From positions 1 through 47,892 of the forward strand of contig NZ_MKUG01000063.1 in NCBI RefSeq assembly GCF_001897685.1: DNA of 47,892 nucleotides. Reading direction: 5' to 3'. The position numbers were made by a program, and so were the translations under genes. Under the pieces are notes generated by a model. The model saw only the letters and a program-made list of their open reading frames with translations. It did not search any database and had not been told where the DNA came from. Each line of letters begins with the position of its first letter. Position 1 is the first letter of the stretch. This DNA is from Thiobacillus sp. 65-1402. GTDB taxonomy: Bacteria; Pseudomonadota; Gammaproteobacteria; Burkholderiales; Thiobacillaceae. Shown one piece after another: positions 34,879 through 43,240 of this stretch.

Positions 34879-35604
34879 TCAGGTGCATCGCCCGAAGCGC
34901 ATGCCCGGTGGTATGCGCGGTCGCCGACGCCCCGCCATCAGGGCCGCCAGCATGCCGGCGGCCAGCAGCGCCCAGCTGGACGGTTCGGGAACCGAAGAAG
35001 CCGGCTGGGCCCGCGTGACGACCTGGAATCCGACGTAGGTTTTCTGGATGAAGCTCAGGTCGCCCGCGGGGGCGCTGGCGAGCAATTCGTTGTCGAGGGT
35101 GAGCTGCAGGCTCTGCGGCACGCCCAGTCCCGCGGCAATGCTGCCGACTGCCATCCAGGGCGTGGAAGCGCCCGTGAGGTCGAGCGGGGCGCTGGGCGCC
35201 AGGCTGAGAACGACGGACACCGCCGTATCGGTGTTGACGGCCTGCAGGCTGGCATCCACGCCGACCGTGCCGCCGCCGAGCAGGAAATAGTCGCCGCGCT
35301 CGGTGAAGTTGAGCCCGGCAAAGGCATAGCCCGGATCGATGGTGAAAGTCAGCTGCAGCGGGGCCGCGGTGCTGGCCGGGCTGCCGCCTGACAGCGCCGA
35401 GAAAGCGCTGGGCTGGAAATAGATCGTGTCGAGCGAGCCCGACAGGAAGCCCTGGCCGTACTGCACTTCCTGGGCGTCGTCATAGCTGACGCTAAAGCCG
35501 TTGCCGTTGAGCGTGATGAGGGCGGCCGAGGAAGCGTGCGCAAACGCCAGCAGCCCCAAGCCCATCCATATTTTTCTTGTAGACGACATGGTTTCGATTT
35601 TCAT
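34879..35604 (-). CDS. PEP-CTERM sorting-domain protein with an extended C-terminus
   Basis: About 241 residues from the ATG at 35602-35604; an ATG at 35587-35589 is the alternative, and neither has a strong ribosome-binding site. The signal peptide ends near HASSA. The sorting tag is VPEPSSWALLAAGMLAALMAG, the classical PEP form rather than the PEAETY form of the other three. The basic stretch RRRPRIPPGMRFGRCT is about ten residues longer than usual. It may be handled differently by the exosortase. Confidence 0.82.
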   Translation of the reverse strand: MKIETMSSTRKIWMGLGLLAFAHASSAALITLNGNGFSVSYDDAQEVQYGQGFLSGSLDTIYFQPSAFSALSGGSPASTAAPLQLTFTIDPGYAFAGLNFTERGDYFLLGGGTVGVDASLQAVNTDTAVSVVLSLAPSAPLDLTGASTPWMAVGSIAAGLGVPQSLQLTLDNELLASAPAGDLSFIQKTYVGFQVVTRAQPASSVPEPSSWALLAAGMLAALMAGRRRPRIPPGMRFGRCT

Positions 35605-35944
35605 TGAGTTTATTTGCCTGCTCGACCAAGCAAGACGCACGCCCGCTTCAATAAATTTACACAAACCAATGATTGCAAAGGGATTTGAACTTTCACCCGA
35701 TCTGCGGGGGGATGTTTCGGCGACGGAAGTAAAAAAAACCGACAGCCGCGCGGGCAGGGGGACGAGGCTGCGGCGTGCCGGCGGGCTTCCGGGCCATTGC
35801 GCAATTTCCATTCCGCAGGACAGCGGCAACGGCGGGTGCGACGCTTCCGACGGTGCCCCGCGCCAGGCTCCGTCGAAGGCAGGTCTGCGCACGCTGTCCC
35901 GTGCGCGGCCATGCTATGCTGAACGCCATTTTTGGAGGGATGGC
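35605..35944. other. 340 bp divergent intergenic region
   Basis: Lies between a PEP-CTERM gene (minus) and PP0621-pilS-pilR (plus). It contains a sigma-54-like motif for the minus-strand gene at 35629-35644 and the GGAGG ribosome-binding site of the plus-strand gene at its end. No credible gene is visible. Confidence 0.5.
35629..35644 (-). promoter_or_regulatory. Weak candidate sigma-54 promoter of a PEP-CTERM gene
   Basis: The minus strand reads GGGCGTGCGTCTTGCT. The GG-N10-GC frame and the TTGCT -12 element are right, but the -24 element has only GGC of the consensus. Predicted start is about 14-29 nt before the gene. Confidence 0.42.
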
Positions 35945-36169
35945 GTGCTCAAGGTTCTGCTGCTGATTGCAATCGTTTTTCTGGTGCTGGCGCTGTTTCG
36001 CGCCTACCAGCGCTCGCTCAACAAGCCGCCCGCGCCGGCGCGCGAGCAGACCGTCGAAGACATGGTGAAGTGCGTGCATTGCGGGGTGAATCTGCCGCGC
36101 AGCGAGGCCATCTATTCCGGCGGCGAGTTTTTCTGTACTCCCGAGCACCAGCAACGCGGCAAAAAATGA
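35945..36169 (+). CDS. PP0621 family small membrane protein with zinc ribbon
   Basis: 74 residues from a GTG preceded by GGAGGG. One N-terminal membrane helix (LLLIAIVFLVLALF) is followed by a short linker and a cysteine/histidine ribbon (CVHCGVNLPRSEA ... FFCTPEHQQ) facing the cytoplasm. The stop overlaps the pilS start by ATGA, so it is coupled to the sensor kinase, an arrangement common in betaproteobacteria. Its function is unknown; it may assist PilS. Confidence 0.87.
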   Translation: MLKVLLLIAIVFLVLALFRAYQRSLNKPPAPAREQTVEDMVKCVHCGVNLPRSEAIYSGGEFFCTPEHQQRGKK

Positions 36170-37749
36170 ACGCCGCGGCACCCCCCATGCCGCGTCCGAC
36201 CACGCAGGGCTACTATGCGTCGCACTGGCGCAGCCTCGATTACTTCAATCTGTATCGCCTGACCCTGGCAGTGGCGCTGGTGTTCACCGGGCTGCTGTTC
36301 GACGCCTCGGATCTGTTCCGCGCAGGCTCATCCGAGCGTTTCCAGGCCTTCGCCTACGCCTATCTGCTGATCGCGGCGCTGTTTGTGCTGGGCATACGCG
36401 CGCGCTGGCCGGGATTCCAGATCCAGCTCACCGCCCACATCACCGCCGATATCGTGCTGGTGATGCTGATGATGTCGACCAGCGAACGGCTGGCAGGCGG
36501 CATGGGCCTGCTGCTGGCGATTTCCATCGCCTCGGGCGGCCTGGTGGGCAGCGGGCGGCTGACCCTGCTGTATGCGGCGATGGCGTCGATCGCCGTGCTG
36601 CTGCAGCATGCTTTCAGCATTCTTGGCGGCAGCCAGAGGATGGACAGCTTTTTCCAGGTCGGGCTGCTGTGCGCCGGCTATTTCGCTATCGGCTGGCTGG
36701 CACACGCGCTGACCCGGCGTGCGCTGCAGTCGGAAACGCTGGCGCAGCGCCAGGCCGACGAACTGGCGCTGCTGAACCGCATCAACGCGCTGGCGATCGA
36801 GAACTCGCCCGACGGCCTGCTGGCGGTGCGCGGCGACGGCGTGGTGCGCCACGCCAGCCCGCGTGCGCTGGCGCTGCTCGGCATCGCGGCGCCGCTGGTG
36901 CCTGGCGTCACCCGGCTGGCCGACTGCGCGCCCGAACTGGCGCGCGCCCTATCGCAGCAATGCGGCCCCCGGACCGCGCATACCCTGAGCACCCAGGCTG
37001 CGCAGTTACGCATACGCTGCATCCCGCTTGCGACGCCGGACGACAGCCGGGTGCTGGTGCTGGAAGACCAAAGCCAGGCCGAGCAGGCGGCGCAACGGCT
37101 GAAGCTGGCGGCCTTGGGGCGGCTCACCGCCAATATCGCGCATGAAATCCGCAATCCGCTGTCGGCCATCAGCCAGGCAGCGCAGCTGCTGCGCGAGGAC
37201 ACGCACGATCCGGCGCAGGCGAAACTGACCACCATCATCGAAAACAACACCCGCCGTCTCGACCGTCTGGTGGAGGAGGTGCTGACGCTCAACCGGCGCG
37301 ACCGCCTCAACCCGGTTGGCTTCGAGGGCGCGACGCTTGCCGCCCTGATCGACGAGCTGCGCCAGACTGAAGAAATCCCGGCGGACGCCGTCATAGTCAG
37401 CATGTCCGATACCGCGCGCTTTCAATTCGACCCCGACCACCTGCGCCAGATCGTGTGGAATCTGCTGCGCAATGCATGGCGCTTTTGCCGCAAGCAGGCG
37501 GGAAGCATTCATATCCGCCTGCTGACCCAGAGCGACGCCGCGCAACTCGAGATCCGCGACGACGGCCCGGGGCTGACGCCGGAACACCAGGGCAGGCTCT
37601 TCGAACCGTTTTTCACCACCGATGCGCAAGGCACCGGGCTCGGCCTGTTCCTCGCGCGCGAGCTGGCCGAGGCCAACCACGCGGTGCTGGCCTACGTGCC
37701 CGGCACGGATGGCGCGTGCTTCCGTCTCAGCGTGCACGGCAGGGAGTAG
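36166..37749 (+). CDS. pilS: PilS-type sensor histidine kinase
   Basis: 527 residues. Six N-terminal membrane spans (about 28-180), a PAS-like region (about 205-300), a HisKA domain with His326 in IAHEIRNPLSAIS, and a HATPase domain (NLLRNAWRFC, DDGPGLTP, GTGLGLFLARELAE). In Pseudomonas PilS controls type IV pilin through PilR. Here the start overlaps the PP0621 stop. No pilin genes are in the window, so its target could also include the nearby sigma-54 promoters, as discussed in the findings. Confidence 0.9.
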   Translation: MNAAAPPMPRPTTQGYYASHWRSLDYFNLYRLTLAVALVFTGLLFDASDLFRAGSSERFQAFAYAYLLIAALFVLGIRARWPGFQIQLTAHITADIVLVMLMMSTSERLAGGMGLLLAISIASGGLVGSGRLTLLYAAMASIAVLLQHAFSILGGSQRMDSFFQVGLLCAGYFAIGWLAHALTRRALQSETLAQRQADELALLNRINALAIENSPDGLLAVRGDGVVRHASPRALALLGIAAPLVPGVTRLADCAPELARALSQQCGPRTAHTLSTQAAQLRIRCIPLATPDDSRVLVLEDQSQAEQAAQRLKLAALGRLTANIAHEIRNPLSAISQAAQLLREDTHDPAQAKLTTIIENNTRRLDRLVEEVLTLNRRDRLNPVGFEGATLAALIDELRQTEEIPADAVIVSMSDTARFQFDPDHLRQIVWNLLRNAWRFCRKQAGSIHIRLLTQSDAAQLEIRDDGPGLTPEHQGRLFEPFFTTDAQGTGLGLFLARELAEANHAVLAYVPGTDGACFRLSVHGRE

Positions 37750-37751
37750 AG

Positions 37752-39068
37752 ATGGCCGCCTCTCCGCGCATTCTGCTGGTGGACGACGAGCCCGACCTGC
37801 TCGACCTGATGGAGCTGACGCTGGTCAAGATGGGGCTGGAAACCGATCGCGCGAACAGCGTGGCCGAAGCGCAGACCCGCCTGGCGCAGGCGCATTACGA
37901 CCTCTGCCTTACCGACATGCGGCTGGGAGACGGCGAAGGGCTGGAAGTGGTCGCCTGCGCCAGTGCGCTGACGGCGCCGGTTCCGGTGGCCGTCATCACG
38001 GCCTACGGCAACGCCGGCAATGCGGTCGCGGCACTCAAAGCCGGGGCGTTCGACTACCTGGCCAAACCCGTGGCGCTCGACCAGCTGCGCGCCTTGGTCA
38101 AATCCGCGCTGAACATTCCCGAAGCCGCACAGGCAGACGTGACTGCGCGCGACCTGATCGGCCAGTCGGCGGCCATGCAGGAAATCCGCGCCCGCATCGC
38201 CAAGCTCGCGCGCACCCAGGCGCCGGTGCATATCGCCGGCGAATCGGGCAGCGGCAAGGAACTCGCCGCGCGGCTGATCCACCGGCTGGGCAACCGCTCG
38301 GACAAACCCTTCGTCGCCGTCAATTGCGGCGCGATCCCGGAAACGCTGATGGAAAGCGAATTTTTCGGCTATCGCAAAGGCGCGTTCACCGGCGCCGACA
38401 CCGACCGCAGCGGATTCTTCCAGGCGGCCGACGGCGGCACCCTGTTCCTCGACGAAGTCGCCGACCTGCCCTTGTCGATGCAGGTGAAGCTGCTGCGTGT
38501 GCTGCAGGAAAAAAAGGTGCGCAAGGTCGGCGCCACCGCCGAAGAGGCGGTTGACGTGCGCATCGTCAGCGCGACCCACCAGAATCTGGCCGCGCTGGTG
38601 GAGGCCGGGCGTTTCCGCCAGGACCTGTATTACCGCCTCAACGTCATCGACCTGGTGATGCCCAGCCTGCGCGAGCGCGCCGAAGACATCCCCGAAATGG
38701 CGCGTTTCCTGCTCGACAAGCTCGGCGGCGCCGAGGTCAGACTCGACCGCGATGCCGAAAAGGCGCTGCGCGCCTACGCCTTCCCGGGCAACGTACGCGA
38801 ACTCGAAAACACCCTGGAGCGCGCGCTGGCATTGTGCGAAGACCGCCACATCCGCAGCGCCGACCTCAACCTTGCGCCGGCCCAGCTCCCGGCCAGCGCC
38901 GCCTCCGGCTGCAAATATCCGCTGCAGGATTACCTCGACCAGACCGAGCGCGCGGCCATTCTCGAAGCACTGGAACAAACGCGCTACAACAAGACTGCCG
39001 CCGCGCGCGTGCTCGGCGTCACCTTCCGCAGCCTGCGCTACCGCCTGGAGCGGCTGGGCATCGAATAG
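37752..39068 (+). CDS. pilR: PilR-type sigma-54-dependent response regulator
   Basis: 438 residues from the ATG 2 bp after pilS. The receiver domain (1-120) has the phospho-acceptor Asp55 (CLTDMRLGDG) and LAKPVALDQ. The AAA+ domain has Walker A GESGSGKE, the sigma-54-contacting GAFTGAD loop and Walker B GGTLFLDEVADLP. The C-terminal Fis-type HTH is at about 400-438 (YNKTAAARVLGVTFRSLRYRL). All residues needed for sigma-54 activation are present. A terminator follows. Confidence 0.93.
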   Translation: MAASPRILLVDDEPDLLDLMELTLVKMGLETDRANSVAEAQTRLAQAHYDLCLTDMRLGDGEGLEVVACASALTAPVPVAVITAYGNAGNAVAALKAGAFDYLAKPVALDQLRALVKSALNIPEAAQADVTARDLIGQSAAMQEIRARIAKLARTQAPVHIAGESGSGKELAARLIHRLGNRSDKPFVAVNCGAIPETLMESEFFGYRKGAFTGADTDRSGFFQAADGGTLFLDEVADLPLSMQVKLLRVLQEKKVRKVGATAEEAVDVRIVSATHQNLAALVEAGRFRQDLYYRLNVIDLVMPSLRERAEDIPEMARFLLDKLGGAEVRLDRDAEKALRAYAFPGNVRELENTLERALALCEDRHIRSADLNLAPAQLPASAASGCKYPLQDYLDQTERAAILEALEQTRYNKTAAARVLGVTFRSLRYRLERLGIE

Positions 39069-39109
39069 CGCAGCGCACCCAGTCGCCAAGACCCAACCAT
39101 CCAGATGAA

Positions 39110-39142
39110 AAAAACCCGCAATCCTGATGGATGCGGGTTTTA
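39110..39142 (+). terminator. Intrinsic terminator after pilR
   Basis: ACCCGC plus ATCC arms pair with GGAT and GCGGGT around a TGAT loop, followed by TTTTAC on the plus strand. A run of A's in front makes it partly symmetric, so it may also end the minus-strand tRNA transcript. Confidence 0.8.
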
Positions 39143-39151
39143 CTGGATGTC

Positions 39152-39227
39152 TGGTGCCGCTTGTCGGAATCGAACTGACGACCTACCGCTTACAAGGCGG
39201 TTGCTCTACCAACTGAGCTAAAGCGGC
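39152..39227 (-). tRNA. tRNA-Thr (anticodon UGU)
   Basis: 76 nt with an encoded CCA end. Acceptor arm GCCGCTT/AAGCGGC; D arm with AGCTCAGTTGGTAGAGC; anticodon stem CCGCC/GGCGG around loop CTTGTAA, giving anticodon TGT; T arm with GGTTCGATTCC-type loop (here AGTTCGATTC). The cloverleaf is complete. It reads ACA and, by wobble, other Thr codons. Confidence 0.96.
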
Positions 39228-39268
39228 GACGGCGACATTATAACGACGTCGCGCGACGGATAGTCCGA

Positions 39269-39676
39269 TTACTTGACGACTTTAAGCGAGGGTCTGCCCT
39301 TGGGCGGAGCCGGCGCATCGCCTGGCGCGGGCGGCGGCGTCTGCCCGGGCGGCGGCGCGGATGCGTCGACCGGTTCGAAGTGCAGGCCCTGGCCGTTCTC
39401 GCGCGCGAAGATGGCGGCCACCCGATCTACCGGAATGGAAATCTCGTGCGAAACGCCGCCGAAGCGCGCGGAAAACTGGATCCAGTCGTTGTCCAGGGTG
39501 AGATTGCGAGTGGAGGCCGCGCTGATGTTCAGCACGATCTGGCCGTCCTTGACGAAGCCGGGCGGCACGCGAGTGCGGCCGTCCACCGCAACCAGAAGTT
39601 GCGGGGTGAAACCCGAATCCGTGCACCATTCATAGAGTGCGCGGATCAGATAAGGCTTGGTTGAAATCTCGGCCAC
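39269..39676 (-). CDS. sspB: ClpXP protease specificity-enhancing factor SspB
   Basis: 135 residues. The N-terminal substrate-binding domain (YLIRALYEWCTDSGFTPQLLV, VPPGFVKDGQIVLNIS) is followed by a Pro/Ala-rich linker and the short C-terminal ClpX-binding tail (KGRPSLKVVK). SspB delivers ssrA-tagged peptides to ClpXP in the cytoplasm. It lies 13 bp downstream of sspA, the usual order. Confidence 0.95.
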   Translation of the reverse strand: MAEISTKPYLIRALYEWCTDSGFTPQLLVAVDGRTRVPPGFVKDGQIVLNISAASTRNLTLDNDWIQFSARFGGVSHEISIPVDRVAAIFARENGQGLHFEPVDASAPPPGQTPPPAPGDAPAPPKGRPSLKVVK

Positions 39677-39689
39677 CCGCCCTCGCCCC

Positions 39690-40289
39690 TTACTTGCGCA
39701 GCGCCTTTTCGGTGGGCGTCAACGCGTTGATGAAGGCCGGGCGGCTGAACAGGCGCTCGCGGTACTTGAGCACCGGCGCCGCCATTTTCGGCAGCTCGAT
39801 GCCGTAGTGCTCAAGACGCCACAGCAGCGGAGCGATCGCCACGTCCAGCATGGAGAACTCGTCGTTCATCAGGTATTTCTGCTTGGTGAGGATAGGCGTG
39901 AGCTGCGACAGGCTGTCGCGGATTTCCTGGCGCGCCTTGTCCGACCCCTTGCCGAGGCTGTGCTCCAGCGTGTTGACGTGGGTGAACAGGTCGTGCTCGA
40001 AGTTGAACAGCACCAGCCGCGCGCGCGCGCGCATGACGGGGTCCGGCGGCATCAGCTGCGGGTGCGGGAAGCGCTCGTCGATGTATTCGTTGATGATGTT
40101 GGACTCGGTCAGAACCAGGTCGCGCTCGACCAGCACCGGCATCTTGCCACTGGGGCTGATGCTGGCGATTTCTTCCGGCTTGTTGTGCATGTCCACATCG
40201 ATGATTTCAAAGTCCATGTCTTTCTCAAACAGGACGATGCGACAGCGATGGCTGTACGGATCGGTGCTACCGGAATACAAGGTCATCAT
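39690..40289 (-). CDS. sspA: Stringent starvation protein A (GST-fold RNA polymerase-associated)
   Basis: 199 residues with an N-terminal thioredoxin-like half (CRIVLFEKDMDFEIIDVD, SPSGKMPVLVERDLVLTESNII) and an all-helical GST C-terminal half. SspA binds RNA polymerase and modulates stress transcription rather than acting as a glutathione transferase. Position between the cytochrome bc1 operon and sspB is the standard betaproteobacterial arrangement. Confidence 0.94.
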   Translation of the reverse strand: MMTLYSGSTDPYSHRCRIVLFEKDMDFEIIDVDMHNKPEEIASISPSGKMPVLVERDLVLTESNIINEYIDERFPHPQLMPPDPVMRARARLVLFNFEHDLFTHVNTLEHSLGKGSDKARQEIRDSLSQLTPILTKQKYLMNDEFSMLDVAIAPLLWRLEHYGIELPKMAAPVLKYRERLFSRPAFINALTPTEKALRK

Positions 40290-40461
40290 GGCGGGGGCTC
40301 CCTATCGTGTTGCGTGTGTTGATGCTTTTTGACTTGAAACCCGGCTGCTTGAGTTTCCAGCCAATAACAACCGGGCTCGGACATTGCATGCTCCGACACG
40401 GCCGCGCGGCTTGCGGACTGTGCGTCAGCTTCCTGTCTTTCAAGCGGGTGGGCGCCGGATC

Positions 40462-40499
40462 GATAAAAGCCAACAGCCGGACACAGTCCGGCTGTTGGC
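40462..40499 (-). terminator. Intrinsic terminator after petC
   Basis: A perfect 14 bp stem with a 3 nt ACA loop (arms 40469-40482 and 40486-40499). TTTTATC follows on the minus strand. It closes the bc1 operon 17 bp after the petC stop. Confidence 0.87.
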
Positions 40500-40516
40500 G
40501 AGCGGCGTGGCCCGAT

Positions 40517-41242
40517 TCAGTGAATATCTTTCCAGAACTCTTTCTTCAGGTAATAGGCCACCACGAAGAAGACCGCCAGAAAAATCAGCACGATGACGCC
40601 GAGCTGCTTGCGCTGGACCTGGGCGGGCTCGCCCATCCATACCAGGTAGTTGACCAGGTCGCCGACCATGGCGTCGTACTCGGCCAGGGTGACGCTGCCG
40701 GGTTTGGCCAGTTCGAGGCGATCGATCACTTCATGCTCGCCTTCCTTCTTGTAGCGCGGCACCATTTCACCCTGCAGGTTCCACATTACGTGCGGCATGC
40801 CCACCTTGTCGAACACGGTGTTGTTCCAGCCGGTGGCGCGGGTGTCGTCACGGTAGAAGCCGCGCAGGTAGGTGTAGAGCCAGTCGGCGCCGCGCGAACG
40901 GGCGATCACGCTGAGGTCGGGCGGGGTGGCGCCGAACCAGGCCTTGCCGTCGGCCTTGGTCATGCCGACCTTCATGGTCTCGCCCGGCTTTTCGCCGGCG
41001 AACAGCAGGTTCTCCTTGATCTGGTCTTCGGTCAGGCCCAGATCCTGCAGACGCGAGTAGCGCATGGAACCGGCGCTGTGGCAGTTGAGGCAGTAATTCA
41101 CGAACATGCGGGCGCCGCGCTGCAGGGAATCCTGGTCGGCCAGATTGACCGGCGCCTTGTCCAGATGAACGCTGGCGCCCGACGCAAAGGCCACCACGGG
41201 GGCTGCCGCCAGCAGGAAAAGAAAGTTCTTCAAGCGTTTCAT
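40517..41242 (-). CDS. petC: Cytochrome c1 subunit of the bc1 complex
   Basis: 241 residues. A signal/anchor N-terminus (FLFLLAAAPVVAFASG) is followed by the heme c motif NYCLNCHSAGSMRY (CxxCH), a methionine ligand region (PHVMWNLQGEMV), and a C-terminal membrane helix (LGVIVLIFLAVFFVVAYYL) that anchors it to the inner membrane with the heme in the periplasm. It passes electrons from the Rieske protein to soluble cytochrome c. It directly abuts petB. Confidence 0.95.
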   Translation of the reverse strand: MKRLKNFLFLLAAAPVVAFASGASVHLDKAPVNLADQDSLQRGARMFVNYCLNCHSAGSMRYSRLQDLGLTEDQIKENLLFAGEKPGETMKVGMTKADGKAWFGATPPDLSVIARSRGADWLYTYLRGFYRDDTRATGWNNTVFDKVGMPHVMWNLQGEMVPRYKKEGEHEVIDRLELAKPGSVTLAEYDAMVGDLVNYLVWMGEPAQVQRKQLGVIVLIFLAVFFVVAYYLKKEFWKDIH

Positions 41243-42475
41243 TTAGCCAGTCACCCTTTCCGGTTCCGGTTTGGTTTTGTCAATCGAGGTATACCAGGGC
41301 ATCAGCAGGAAAAACAGGAAGTAGATCACTGAGAAGACCTGGGCAAATATCGTCGCCACCGGGGTGGACGGCAACAGGCCAAGGTAGCCCAACCCGATGA
41401 AGGACACGAGGAACAAAGCAAGCATGATCTTGTAAATCGGGCCGCGATAGCGGATCGACTTGACCTTGCTGCGATCCAGCCAGGGCAGGAAGAACAGCAC
41501 GACGATCGACAGGCCCATCGCCACCACGCCCGGGAACTGCGAGCCGAACATCGGCGGCACCGCACGCAGAATCGCGTAGAACGGGGTGAAATACCACAGC
41601 GGCGCGATGTGCGCAGGCGTCTTCAGCGAGTCGGCCGGGACGAAGTTGTTGGCTTCGAGGAAGTAGCCGCCCATTTCCGGCGCGAAGAACACGATCGCCG
41701 AGAACACCATCAGGAAGACGATGACGCCGACGATGTCCTTCACCGTGTAGTACGGATGGAAGGGAATGCCGTCGAGCGGAATGCCGTTGGCGTCCTTGTG
41801 CTTCTTGATCTCGACACCGTCGGGGTTGTTCGAGCCGACTTCGTGCAGCGCCACCAGGTGCACCGCGACCAGCGCGATCAGCACCAGCGGCAGCGCGATG
41901 ACGTGGAAGGCGAAGAAGCGGTTCAGGGTGGCGTCGGAAATCACGTAGTCGCCGCGAATCCAGATCGACAGGTCCTCGCCGATGAAGGGCACGGCTGCGA
42001 ACAGGTTGACGATCACCTGGGCGCCCCAGTACGACATCTGGCCCCACGGCAGCAGGTAGCCGAGGAAGGCTTCGGCCATCAGCGCGAGATAGATCAGCAC
42101 GCCGAAGATCCAGATCAGTTCGCGCGGCTTGCGGTAGGAACCGTACATCAGGCCGCGGAACATGTGCAGGTAGACGACGACGAAGAACATCGACGCGCCG
42201 GTGGAGTGCATGTAGCGGATCAGCCAGCCCCAGTCGACGTCGCGCATGATGTACTCGACGGACGTGAAGGCGAGCTCCGCGTCCGGCTTGTAGTTCATGG
42301 TGAGGAAGATGCCGGTGACGATCTGGATCACCAGCACCAGGAGCGCCAGCGAACCGAAGAAATACCAGAAGTTGAAGTTCTTGGGCGCGTAGTACTCGGA
42401 CAGGTGCGCCTTGTAGGTGGCGGTGAGCGGGAAACGGTCATCGACCCAACCCATCACTTTTTGCAGGGCAGACAT
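41243..42475 (-). CDS. petB: Cytochrome b subunit of the bc1 complex
   Basis: 410 residues with eight membrane helices. Heme-ligating histidines are in RYMHSTGASMFFVVVYLHMFRG and in FFAFHVIALPLVLIALVAVHLVALHE. The quinol-site PEWY-type motif appears as IAPLWYFTPFYAILR (PLWY). It oxidises ubiquinol and drives proton translocation. Full-length, not split into b6 and subunit IV. 3 bp separate it from petA. Confidence 0.96.
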   Translation of the reverse strand: MSALQKVMGWVDDRFPLTATYKAHLSEYYAPKNFNFWYFFGSLALLVLVIQIVTGIFLTMNYKPDAELAFTSVEYIMRDVDWGWLIRYMHSTGASMFFVVVYLHMFRGLMYGSYRKPRELIWIFGVLIYLALMAEAFLGYLLPWGQMSYWGAQVIVNLFAAVPFIGEDLSIWIRGDYVISDATLNRFFAFHVIALPLVLIALVAVHLVALHEVGSNNPDGVEIKKHKDANGIPLDGIPFHPYYTVKDIVGVIVFLMVFSAIVFFAPEMGGYFLEANNFVPADSLKTPAHIAPLWYFTPFYAILRAVPPMFGSQFPGVVAMGLSIVVLFFLPWLDRSKVKSIRYRGPIYKIMLALFLVSFIGLGYLGLLPSTPVATIFAQVFSVIYFLFFLLMPWYTSIDKTKPEPERVTG

Positions 42476-42478
42476 TAT

Positions 42479-43087
42479 TTAAGCTCCTTTTGCGTCTACA
42501 CCGATCAGCAGCCTGACGTCGCTGAGGTATTGATGAGGCGGAATCACCAGATTGGTCGGGGCCGGCACGCCCTTGTACACGCGTGCGGCGAGGTCGAAGG
42601 TCGAACCGTGGCAGGGGCAGAAGAAGCCGCCTGGCCAGTCGCCGCCCATGCCACTGTCGCCACCCAGCTTGAGCTTTTCGCTGGGCGAGCAGCCGAGGTG
42701 GGTGCAGATGCCGACCGCCACCAGATATTCCGGCTTGATCGAGCGGGTGGCATTCTTGCAATAGTCGGGCTGCTGCGGCATTTCGCTCATGGCGTCGGCC
42801 AGCTTGTCGTCATGCTTGCCCAGCTGGGCGAGCATTTCCTTGGTGCGGTTGACGACCCACACCGGCTTGCCGCGCCACTCGACCGTCAGCATCATGCCCG
42901 GCTCGATCTTGCTGATATCGACTTCCACCGGCGCGCCCGCTGCTTTGGCGCGCGCGCTTGGCAGCATGCTCATGACCAGCGGCACCGCCACCCCCACAGC
43001 AGCGACCCCCCCAACCGCGCTGGTCGCAGCGATCAGGAATTTTCGTTTACTTGTGTCCACTTTTTGCCCTTCGGCTTCCTGGCTCAT
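42479..43087 (-). CDS. petA: Rieske iron-sulfur protein of the bc1 complex
   Basis: 202 residues. A Tat-type N-terminal anchor (KRKFLIAATSAVGGVAAVG) is followed by the Rieske domain. Cluster ligands are in CTHLGCSP and CPCHGSTFD. The protein moves electrons from quinol to cytochrome c1 on the periplasmic side. It is the first gene of petABC; the promoter region is shared with the divergent htrA-like gene. Confidence 0.96.
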   Translation of the reverse strand: MSQEAEGQKVDTSKRKFLIAATSAVGGVAAVGVAVPLVMSMLPSARAKAAGAPVEVDISKIEPGMMLTVEWRGKPVWVVNRTKEMLAQLGKHDDKLADAMSEMPQQPDYCKNATRSIKPEYLVAVGICTHLGCSPSEKLKLGGDSGMGGDWPGGFFCPCHGSTFDLAARVYKGVPAPTNLVIPPHQYLSDVRLLIGVDAKGA

Positions 43088-43193
43088 GTTTACCTAACCT
43101 GAACGTGTTGCGATAAAACCGGCATTCTAACCAAATTGCCCCCTATACTGGAAGTGCAATGTGGCGCCGACTCTGGAAGTTCCCGCCCTGAAC

Positions 43194-43199
43194 TATAAT
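43194..43199 (+). promoter_or_regulatory. Possible -10 element of the DegS/DegQ-like gene
   Basis: A perfect TATAAT 41 bp upstream of the start codon. No good -35 element is seen at 16-18 bp, so this is a tentative call. Confidence 0.35.
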
Positions 43200-43240
43200 T
43201 ATTGCGTGGCGGCATCACGCTTTCCTTGACTTACATCAAC

